Below, one piece after another: positions 57,954 through 64,000 of a stretch of DNA of 64,000 nucleotides. Position 1 is the stretch's first letter; every line of letters begins with the position of its first letter. The notes under the pieces are model-generated. The model searched no databases. It was not told the origin of the DNA and was given only the letters and a program-made list of their open reading frames with translations. The stretch is taken from positions 15,691-79,690 of the forward strand of contig JBBIQS010000032.1 of NCBI GenBank assembly GCA_037442205.1, given 5' to 3'. The translations under genes and the position numbers were made by a program. The stretch comes from JBBIQS01 sp037442205. Lineage in GTDB: Bacteria > Myxococcota > Myxococcia > Myxococcales > UBA5297.

Positions 57954-59311
57954 ATCTGCGACAGGATCTCCCAGAGCGGCCCCACCTTGCCCTTGGCGTA
58001 CATGCGGTCGATCAGCGCCGCCTTCCGGTCGCCGCCGGAGCCGACGATCCAGTTGGGATGGTTCTTGGCCCGCTCCTCGACCCGGACCGTGATGTCCTCC
58101 AGGGCGATGCCCTCGGGGCGGTAGTAGACCGGCTCGAGCAGGTTCTGCCCGGGCTTCACCTGCCCGCGCTCGAGCGCGATGTCGTAGAGCTGGGTGCTGG
58201 GGTAGATGCGCAGGCCGCAGAAGAAGAAGATCGCCGCCCCGTCGAGCTTCTCGGCGTTGTCCAGGGTCTCGGCGATGGTGGCCTCGCTCTCATCGGGAGC
58301 GCCCAGCGCCAGGAAGTGGGCCACGTGGATGCCGGCCTCGATCGCCTGGCGGTGGGCCTCCAGGATCTCCTTGACCCGGAACGGCTTGCGCAGCCGCTTG
58401 AGGATCGACTCGGAGATCGAGTCGGTGCCGAACTCCAGGTGCTGGCAGCCGGCGGCCTTGAGGCGCTGGTAGTAGTCGGGCGGGGTGCGCCGCGGCGAGA
58501 AGAAGGCGCCCCACGGGATGGTCAGGCCCGAGCTGGCCAGCGCGTCGGCGACCTCCAGGCTCTGCTTGACGTCGCTGTTGAAGACCGAGTCGGTGATGAA
58601 GAAGTACTTGCCGCCGCACTTCTCCAGCTCCAGCGCCTGCTTGGCGATCTGCTCGGCGTCGGAGCCGCGCACCCGCCGCCCCTCGATGTTGGGGTAGGTG
58701 CAGTAGATGCACAGGAACGGGCAGCCGCGCTTGGTTTGGAGATTTAGCATCCCGCCCTTGCGCAGGTAGAAGTCGAGGTTGGGGTTCTGGCTGGGCGCCG
58801 CACGCTGCCCCTGGAACTGGAACGGCTCGGGCAGCGCCGACGGCCGGCCGCGCACCGCGATCCCCTCCAGCCCCTCGACCGGCTTCTTGTCCTCGAGGGC
58901 GTCCAGCAGCGGAGAGAGCCGCTCGCCCTCGCCCACCACGCCGAAGTCGGCGTGCAGCTCTTCCAGCAGCTGGTCGGGGAACAGGGTGTAGCCGGCGCCG
59001 CCGAGGATCACCGGAACCTGGCTGGCCTTCTTGGCCGCCAGCACCACCCGGCGCATATCGCCGAGGAAGCCGCGCTGGTCGGCGGCGTCGGTGTTGTCGA
59101 CGTTGCGGATCGAAATCCCGATCGCCTGCGGCCGGTGGCTGGCCACCGCCTCGGCCAGCGCTCCCTCCTCGGCACCAATCGGGACGTTGCACAGGTCGAG
59201 GACCCGCGCCTCATGGCGATCGCTGAGCGCGCCGGCGACGTGGTCCAGTCCCAGCGGATAGACCGGGTAGGGAGTGGCGAGGCGGTTGAGGGAGACGAGA
59301 AGGATTCGCAC
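57950..59311 (-). CDS. B12-binding domain radical SAM enzyme (lipid-biosynthesis type)
   Basis: This is a 453-residue protein beginning at GTG. Residues 1-140 form a cobalamin-binding Rossmann domain (MRILLVSLNRLATPYPVYPL, GISIRNVDNTD, VILGGAGYTLFP), though the classical B12 His (DxHxxG) is not seen. Residues about 165-400 form the radical SAM barrel with RGCPFLCIYCTYPNIEGRR, giving the CxxxCxxC cluster that binds 4Fe-4S, and GTDSISESILKRL and LALGAPDESEATI. Arrangement and opening resemble the B12/radical SAM proteins reported in ladderane-type lipid gene sets. They may methylate or rearrange unactivated carbons of lipid chains. Confidence 0.85.
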   Translation of the reverse strand: MRILLVSLNRLATPYPVYPLGLDHVAGALSDRHEARVLDLCNVPIGAEEGALAEAVASHRPQAIGISIRNVDNTDAADQRGFLGDMRRVVLAAKKASQVPVILGGAGYTLFPDQLLEELHADFGVVGEGERLSPLLDALEDKKPVEGLEGIAVRGRPSALPEPFQFQGQRAAPSQNPNLDFYLRKGGMLNLQTKRGCPFLCIYCTYPNIEGRRVRGSDAEQIAKQALELEKCGGKYFFITDSVFNSDVKQSLEVADALASSGLTIPWGAFFSPRRTPPDYYQRLKAAGCQHLEFGTDSISESILKRLRKPFRVKEILEAHRQAIEAGIHVAHFLALGAPDESEATIAETLDNAEKLDGAAIFFFCGLRIYPSTQLYDIALERGQVKPGQNLLEPVYYRPEGIALEDITVRVEERAKNHPNWIVGSGGDRKAALIDRMYAKGKVGPLWEILSQI

Positions 59312-59437
59312 TGGGATCGACCTGCTCGGCCCATGGCTTCGGCCGCTGTCAGGTCCATAGCAGAGTCCGGGGGCGGAAAGAACCCTTCCGGCCTGAATTC
59401 GCCCACTTGGAGGGACAGCAATGGGGCGTGGGGCGGG

Positions 59438-60187
59438 CTAGGCGTAGAGCAGGTTGGCGTTCTCGAACTGCTCGCGGGGAAAGCGCATCTTGGTCCGGCT
59501 GAGCACCCCCACCCGCTGGTACTCGACCACCTGGCGGTCGAAGGTGCAGAACCAGCTCCCCAGGTCGCTGGGGATGGAGGAGCCGAAGCAGGGGGCGAAC
59601 AGGCCGTAGTTGGTGCCGCCCTCTTGCCGGGCGGAGGAGAAGGCGAAGGCCTCGACCCCGGCGGCGCGCATCTCGGTCCCCAAAGGCTGGGTGGCGGCGT
59701 AGGAGGTGGGCGAGACCAGCTGGTCGCGGAAGGCGGCGAACGGCGGCAGCGCCAAGTCGACCGCCACCTTGGCCGCCACCCGGGCCTTGAAGGTGGTCAC
59801 CGGGGTGGTGGTGGTCCCCAGGTCGGCGGCAGTCCCCTCGAGGAAGACGAAGCGGTAGAAGGCCCACTCGGCCAGGCAGGTCTCGATTGCCTTGGATCCG
59901 TAGAAGAGCCCGCGCTCGAAGCGCCCGCCGAAGCGCGTCCCGCCTCTGAGCGGCGGGTGGCGGAACGGGGTGTAGAGCAGGAAGTGGAGCTGCGCGAACT
60001 CGGGGCCGGCCGGGCGCGGGGGCTTGGCGGTCTCGATCAGCTCCTCGAGCAGCTCCTGCTCGAGGTCGGAGTCGACCAGCTTGCGGGTGGAGTTGACGTG
60101 CTGCCCCTCGACGACCCGGAAGGCGTCGGCCAGCAGCGGGCGGGCGTTAGTAAGTCCCCCGCATTGCGTCCAGATAGTCGGCGACAT
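59438..60187 (-). CDS. RES-domain toxin (NAD-degrading type)
   Basis: This is a 249-residue protein. The RES domain is recognised by VEGQHVNSTRKLVDSDLEQE, the Arg-rich strand TPFRHPPLRGGTRFGGRFER, GLFYGSKAIETCLAEWAFYR (Tyr and Glu of the active site) and a C-terminal Ser/Asn region. RES toxins of RES-Xre pairs break down NAD. Its ATG lies 41 nt inside the antitoxin gene, a longer overlap than usual but the first residues (WTQCGGLTNARPL) fit the family start. Confidence 0.85.
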   Translation of the reverse strand: MSPTIWTQCGGLTNARPLLADAFRVVEGQHVNSTRKLVDSDLEQELLEELIETAKPPRPAGPEFAQLHFLLYTPFRHPPLRGGTRFGGRFERGLFYGSKAIETCLAEWAFYRFVFLEGTAADLGTTTTPVTTFKARVAAKVAVDLALPPFAAFRDQLVSPTSYAATQPLGTEMRAAGVEAFAFSSARQEGGTNYGLFAPCFGSSIPSDLGSWFCTFDRQVVEYQRVGVLSRTKMRFPREQFENANLLYA

Positions 60188-60506
60188 GGACCAGGCCCCT
60201 CAGGTCTTGAGCAAGCTTGGCCGGGACGCCGCCCAGGTGCTGGTTTTCGGCCTGGAACCACGCCGCGACCTTCTCTTGCTCGCCGCCGAGCAGGCTATCA
60301 AGGCTGCGGAAGATGCGGAGCAGAAGAAGGGCCCGTTCGCCTTCACCGTCGGCGGGTGAAAGGCAGCGGGCCCCGGCGTAGAGGCGGGAGACGCTGGCGG
60401 CGCTGACCCCCAGGGCATGCCCGAGCTCTTTCTGGGACAGCCCCAGCCGACCGGCCGCCCGGATGACCGCCTTGGCGAGGACCTGTTCCTTGGTGGTGCT
60501 GGCCAT
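60147..60506 (-). CDS. Xre/MbcA/ParS-type antitoxin
   Basis: This is a 119-residue protein from ATG 60506. Residues 7-55 are a helix-turn-helix (AVIRAAGRLGLSQKELGHAL, then SAASVSRLYAGARCL). Residues 65-119 are the antitoxin C-terminal domain (ALLLLRIFRSLDSLLGGEQE, KVAAWFQAENQHLGGVPAKL, LVHVADYLDAMRG) that plugs the RES toxin. Antitoxin first, toxin second is the normal order for RES-Xre pairs. It should repress its own promoter. Confidence 0.88.
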   Translation of the reverse strand: MASTTKEQVLAKAVIRAAGRLGLSQKELGHALGVSAASVSRLYAGARCLSPADGEGERALLLLRIFRSLDSLLGGEQEKVAAWFQAENQHLGGVPAKLAQDLRGLVHVADYLDAMRGTY

Positions 60507-60744
60507 GGGCTTGGTGCGCACGTACTGCGCCGCGGGCTCCGAGGCACGCGACGCCGAGAGCTGGCCTGGAACTTGGCCAAGCCCCTGGCCCGCGGGCAAG
60601 GGGGAAACGCCCAAGCCAGGGCAAGCCAGGCTTCCACCCTGGCGACTTGCCAGCCGATTTCTCGCGTGGGACATGGGGTCACCGCAGGGCAGCCGCGCCC
60701 GCCCCGCGCCCGAGTGCGGGGCCCTTTCTGCTGCAAATATGCTC

Positions 60745-60762
60745 TCATCTGCTTTCACCTGC
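60745..60762. repeat. short direct repeat in the AT-richer gap before the methyltransferase
   Basis: TCATCTGC (60745-60752) and TCACCTGC (60755-60762) are direct repeats one helical turn apart (10 bp, 7 of 8 identical). They lie in the 262-bp gap between the antitoxin start and the methyltransferase start and might be a binding site. Low certainty. Confidence 0.2.
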
Positions 60763-60768
60763 AAGTCC

Positions 60769-61542
60769 ATGCGCTGCGCCATCACCACCCCCACCGACAG
60801 CTCGACCGCCTCCGAGGGGGCAGCCCGTGCGGCCGCCGAGCGCTGGCAGCTGCCGTTCGTGCGCCGGGAGGGGCTGGGGCTGGCGGCGCTGGCGCGGCAG
60901 TGCGGGGCGGAGGCGCTGCTGGTGCTGGGGAAGAGCGCGGTGCTGTTCGCGGAGGGCGAGGAGCGGCGCTGGACGGCGGCGATGGGAGCGCTGCGCGCCA
61001 AGCGGCTGGCGCAGGGCGAGCGGCGCACCGCCGATCCGTTCCTGGAGGCCTGCGGCTTGCGGCCGGGGGACGCGGTGCTCGACGGGACCCTGGGGCTGGG
61101 GGCCGACGCGCTGGTGGCGGCGGAGGCGGTGGGCGAGAGCGGGAAGGTGGTCGGGCTGGAGAGCTCGCCGGCGCTGGCGGCGTGGGTGGGCGAGGGGCTC
61201 TTGCGGGCGCCGGAGCCGGCGGCGCGGCGGATCGAGGTCCGCTGCGCCGACCACGCGACTTTCCTCAGGAATTGCCCGCCCAAGAGCTTCGACGTGGTGG
61301 TGCTGGACCCGATGTTCCGCTACGGCCGCGGGCAGGCCTCGACCTTTGACATGGTGCGCCGCCTCGCCGATCCGCGGCCGCTCGAGCCGCGGACCTTGGA
61401 GCTGGCGCGGCGGGCGGCGCGGCGATGGGTGGTGGTCAAGGACGGCGCCCCGGGATGGGATCTGGCGCGGCTGTCGCTCAAGCCGCTGCCCAGCGCCCGC
61501 GGGGCGAAGCGGCTCTACGCGCGGATCGAAGCAGAGCCTTGA
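60769..61542 (+). CDS. class I SAM-dependent methyltransferase, RsmJ/YhiQ-like
   Basis: This is a 257-residue protein. The start is uncertain: ATG 60769 or ATG 60739, neither with a good ribosome site. The SAM loop is VLDGTLGLGADALVAAEAV (like the DATAGLGRDA of RsmJ), GLESSPALAAWVGEG binds the ribose, and FDVVVLDPMFRYGRGQASTF matches the DPMFP signature that marks RsmJ-type 16S rRNA m2G1516 methyltransferases. The N-terminal about 60 residues also fit that family. The catalytic assignment is by motif only. Confidence 0.7.
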   Translation: MRCAITTPTDSSTASEGAARAAAERWQLPFVRREGLGLAALARQCGAEALLVLGKSAVLFAEGEERRWTAAMGALRAKRLAQGERRTADPFLEACGLRPGDAVLDGTLGLGADALVAAEAVGESGKVVGLESSPALAAWVGEGLLRAPEPAARRIEVRCADHATFLRNCPPKSFDVVVLDPMFRYGRGQASTFDMVRRLADPRPLEPRTLELARRAARRWVVVKDGAPGWDLARLSLKPLPSARGAKRLYARIEAEP

Positions 61543-61601
61543 GCGCGCCGCTCGCGCCCCACTAAGCTGCGCTCCCCGGCACTTCGAAACCGAGGTTTCC
61601 C

Positions 61602-62069
61602 ATGCGCTTGCCAGTCTTCGTCGCCGCCCTCTCGCTCGCCTGTGCCAGCGCGCCGGTGGCCCCTTCCCAGCCCACGCTCACCAAGGAGCAGAAGGTCCGC
61701 CGCCTGCTCGAGCTGACCGGAGCCGAGAAGATGGGGCAGCAGATGGTCGATGCCATGTCCCGCCAGCTCCAGCAGGCCGGCGGCGCCGACCCGGCGTTCC
61801 TGACCCGCTTCCGCGAGCTGGCCGCCGAGCAGCGGTTCGTCGACGTCGCCGTTCCCATCTACCTCAAGAACCTGGACGAGCCGACCCTCGACGGCGTCAT
61901 CGCCTTCTACGAGTCGCCGGCCGGCCGCACTTTCATCCAGGCCCAGCCGGTGATGATGCAGGAGGCGATCGAAGCCGGGCGCGACTGGGGCATGAAGCTC
62001 GCCAAGCAAGCGGTGGAGGACGTTCGCAAGGCCAAGGCGGATCAGGCGGCGGAGATGCCCGCTCCCTGA
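61602..62069 (+). CDS. DUF2059-family exported protein
   Basis: This is a 155-residue protein. The signal-like N-terminus MRLPVFVAALSLACASA may be a lipobox (LSLAC). The DUF2059 core is KVRRLLELTGAEKMGQQMVD, then IYLKNLDEPTLDGVIAFYES and PAGRTFIQAQPVMMQEAI, a helical domain common in secreted proteins of Gram-negatives. Function unknown. It lies 59 bp after the methyltransferase gene. Confidence 0.88.
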   Translation: MRLPVFVAALSLACASAPVAPSQPTLTKEQKVRRLLELTGAEKMGQQMVDAMSRQLQQAGGADPAFLTRFRELAAEQRFVDVAVPIYLKNLDEPTLDGVIAFYESPAGRTFIQAQPVMMQEAIEAGRDWGMKLAKQAVEDVRKAKADQAAEMPAP

Positions 62070-62254
62070 GCGCCGGCGCGCGCGGCCCCGACTGCGGCGG
62101 GCCGCGGCGCCCCTGGCCGACGCCGCGGCCGGATGGGATCGGGCGGTTCGCCGAATTCCCGACCGCCAGCTCGCGCGCCACGGGCATGGACGACTCCCCG
62201 CGACACGACCTCGAACCGGGGCTAATCTCGCAGGGAATTCTCAAGGAGGGACCC

Positions 62255-63175
62255 GTGCTTCGCCGCATTCTCTCGGCGCTGTTGGTCGTCAGTCTCGCCC
62301 CAGCCCTGGCATCCGCTGCCGCACCCGACCCGCTGGCCGCCGCGCGCGCCCACCTCAAGGCCGGCAAGTTCGACCTGATCCTCGACGACCTGGCCGACAC
62401 CTCGCAGCTGGCCAAGGAGCCGGCCGCCCAGGTCTTCGCCGACGCCGCCGAGATGGCCCTGGCCAAGGCGGACAGCTCCTTCGCCGGCCTCTACTGCGAG
62501 CGCGCGGTCGGCCTCGACCCCAAGCAGGCCAAGGCGCTGCGGACCTGCGCGACGGTGGCGGTGCAGGAGAAGCGCTTCGAGCAGGCCGAGCGGTTCGGGG
62601 ACACCCTCGGGGCGCTGCTGCCCAAGGACGGGGAGGTGGCGCTGCTGCGCGCTCAGGCCGCGCAGGGCCTGGAGAACTGGCAGATGGTGGTGGCGCTCCT
62701 CGAGCCATTCGAAGGCAACAAGGCGGTAGGCAAGCGCGTCGCGCCGCTGCTCGCCGAGGGCCGAGCGAAAGCCAAGGAGCCAGACCAGGCCGCGCCGACG
62801 GCGAGTCCCGACGACTCGGAAGCGAAGATCGCCGCAGCCATGAGGGCGGCGCGGGACTTCGATCGAAAGTCAGACGTAAAGGCCGAGGCGGCGGCGCAGG
62901 AAGCGAAGAAGAAGTGGCGCCCGATCGGCGAGAAGGTGGTCCTCTACACCCTGCGCAGCTGCGATCAGTGCGACCAGGTCCGCAACTGGCTGCAGCAGAA
63001 TTCGGTGGAGTTCGAGGAGAAGGACGCCGACCGCTCGCGCCAGGCCTGGAGGGAAGCCCTCAAGCTCTGCGGCAAGGCCCGCATGGTGAACTGCTCCGTG
63101 CCGATCGTGATCGTCAACGACCAGGTCGTCCACGGTTTCGACGTCGGGCGCCTCAAGGCGCTGCTGGAGCTGTGA
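62255..63175 (+). CDS. exported TPR protein with C-terminal glutaredoxin domain
   Basis: This is a 306-residue protein from GTG 62255, just behind AAGGAGGG. A signal peptide (LRRILSALLVVSLAPALASA) leads to two or three TPR-like pairs (residues 28-180). A charged linker follows, and residues about 225-306 form a glutaredoxin fold: VVLYTLRSCDQCDQVRNWLQ (CxxC with Asp-Gln between the Cys), NCSVPIVIVNDQVVHGFDVG (cis-Pro and GSH-contact region). The CDQC site replaces the usual CPYC. An exported glutaredoxin would need a periplasmic thiol source, so it may be an oxidoreductase for envelope disulphides, of which this region encodes many. Confidence 0.85.
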   Translation: MLRRILSALLVVSLAPALASAAAPDPLAAARAHLKAGKFDLILDDLADTSQLAKEPAAQVFADAAEMALAKADSSFAGLYCERAVGLDPKQAKALRTCATVAVQEKRFEQAERFGDTLGALLPKDGEVALLRAQAAQGLENWQMVVALLEPFEGNKAVGKRVAPLLAEGRAKAKEPDQAAPTASPDDSEAKIAAAMRAARDFDRKSDVKAEAAAQEAKKKWRPIGEKVVLYTLRSCDQCDQVRNWLQQNSVEFEEKDADRSRQAWREALKLCGKARMVNCSVPIVIVNDQVVHGFDVGRLKALLEL

Positions 63176-63263
63176 CTGGGCGGCACCGAGGCGCTGTCCC
63201 TCGGCGCCCTCACGCGGTCAAAGACCAGCGGTCAGGCCTCGAGGCGGCAGGTGACGCTCTCGG

Positions 63264-63776
63264 TCATCCGAACGCCCACCGCATGTGCCCGGCGAGGTTG
63301 AACGCAAGCTTCACCGTGATCACGCACTCGACATCGATTGGCGGCCGAGGGGCGGCATCGAACGCCAGCAGCGGCATGTTCACCCGCAAGGCGACGCTCC
63401 CCGTCGGAACGCCTGTGTCGTCCTTGGTGAATGGCAGTGCGAGGTAAGGCCCGAGGTGGAGCCCAAGCGAGCGCGCGTGGGTGGCGTCGGCGCCGGAGTA
63501 GCTCGCTCCGAGCTCGAGTCCGAACAGGCCTGAGAAAGTGGCCTGGGCGCCAGCATCGAATCTTGGCTGCCGGAGATTCGCCGCTTCACCCTGCGAGAAG
63601 CCGCCCCAGCTCACATGCGTCCGATCGGGGATGACGTTCAGGGTCAGCTCGCCGCCGAGACCGGATTGCGTGCCCGCCGCGACCATCGGCCCAACGCTCA
63701 GGTATTACGCATCGGATGCCGCTGCCGTGCGAGCGAGGAGGAGAACCGCTGCGAAGGCGAGATGTCTGGCGCGCAT
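63264..63776 (-). pseudogene. exported beta-rich envelope protein interrupted by an in-frame TAA
   Basis: Reading from ATG 63776 gives a textbook signal peptide (MRARHLAFAAVLLLARTAA, then ASDA) that runs into a TAA at 63705-63707. The same frame then continues without a break as YLSVGPMVAAGTQSGLGGEL and ends at 63264, about 146 residues of alternating beta strands (FSGLFGLELGASYSG, LGLHLGPYLALPF). The stop stands right at the signal cleavage region. Either a nonsense mutation (one change from CAA, GAA or AAA) has broken an outer-membrane-like gene, or it is a sequencing error. Restart at the in-frame ATG 63686 would give an unexported product. Confidence 0.65.
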
Positions 63777-64000
63777 GCATCCCACGAGGCACCCGCGCTG
63801 GGCGATTATCAAGGACGCGGCGAGGCTCCCTCATCCTCCCGAGCCTCCGGCGAGGTCGCGCGGCCCGGCGCGGCTAGGAGTCTGTTGCGGAAAGGGCGCT
63901 GAGGCTGAGCGTCCTGCCAGCACCTGTAGCGCGTCCCGGGGCCAAAGAGTCAAGCGGCAGTTCGGCAGGTTGGCCGCCGCCCCTTGGGCGCGCTCAGGCT
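63777..64000. other. window end, no feature identified
   Basis: These last 224 bases hold no reading frame I trust and no repeat or hairpin of note. A further gene may begin or end beyond the window edge. Confidence 0.4.

Noticed and set aside
59312..59437. Cobalamin riboswitch upstream of the B12-type radical SAM gene
   Set aside because: The 126-bp gap has no B12-box-like sequence or suitable stem arrangement, and much of it is too short for the element.
60647..63175. An 842-codon frame running through the methyltransferase and DUF2059 genes into the glutaredoxin
   Set aside because: Only the part from 62255 has a ribosome site, signal peptide and domains; the rest is Arg/Pro-rich shadow.
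63615..63902. A 95-codon plus-strand frame near the window end
   Set aside because: It lies antisense to the interrupted envelope gene and its residues are typical of a shadow frame.

Overview
The window reads as a high-GC chromosomal segment from a myxobacterium (Myxococcota). This rests on gene content rather than a marker gene: two members of the DUF2378/TIGR02265 family, which as I recall is confined to myxobacteria (35633-36184, 38557-39081); an AgmX/PglI-type protein (11079-12335); a MYXO-CTERM-like sorting tail on a phosphatase (14202-15551); many lipoproteins with cysteine-rich repeats; and a Ser/Thr kinase chimera. No rRNA, tRNA, CRISPR array, insertion sequence or phage gene was seen. 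Genes are densely packed, often with 4-nt ATGA/GTGA overlaps.

Layout. 1-8.0 kb: a FecR-TPR protein (cut by the window start), an OmpA-type protein with thrombospondin-3 repeats, and two tandem cysteine-rich lipoproteins that share front and middle regions but end in different fibrinogen-like domains; a strong hairpin closes this block. 8.2-12.3 kb (mostly minus): an outer-membrane-like protein and a lipoprotein nuclease/phosphatase, an ArsR-regulator remnant, a dihydrofolate-reductase-like protein and an AgmX/PglI protein. 12.4-16.5 kb: a membrane glycosyltransferase, a zinc-ribbon protein with an Imm17-like membrane tail, a purple-acid-phosphatase-like enzyme and a VapBC pair. 16.5-21.5 kb: an rRNA methyltransferase coupled to an adenylate cyclase, an XRE regulator divergent from two tandem single-domain response regulators, and a secreted protein. 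21.7-28.5 kb: one 2260-residue lipoprotein with thirteen carboxypeptidase-regulatory-like repeats and a propeller-like tail. 28.5-32.6 kb: the RNA repair set rtcR / rtcBA, with a recognisable sigma-54 promoter in front of rtcB.

32.7-49.9 kb is mostly cell envelope: a TonB-domain/TonB-receptor fusion, the two DUF2378 genes around a three-gene operon, the kinase chimera, a YdjM-like membrane protein, an exported flavodoxin, a probably inactive S41 peptidase homologue, an SGNH-like/MBOAT acylation pair, small lipoproteins and a formylglycine-generating-enzyme-like lipoprotein. 50.0-53.9 kb (minus) is a six-gene block - holo-ACP synthase, lysophospholipid acyltransferase, two acyl carrier proteins, aromatic/histidine ammonia-lyase and thioesterase - resembling the starter, carrier and release half of an aryl-polyene/flexirubin pathway but without ketosynthases. 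54.3-64.0 kb: a von Willebrand A lipoprotein, a di-haem cytochrome c, a PepSY protein, a B12-type radical SAM enzyme coupled to a polysaccharide deacetylase, a RES-Xre toxin-antitoxin pair, an RsmJ-like methyltransferase, a DUF2059 protein, an exported TPR-glutaredoxin, and an envelope gene broken by one in-frame TAA.

The best candidates for something new are the tandem cysteine-rich lipoproteins with exchanged tips, the partial aryl-polyene-like block with the nearby radical SAM/deacetylase pair, the kinase that carries a SurA-like exported region, and the XRE/twin response regulator unit with two inverted repeats in its shared promoter.
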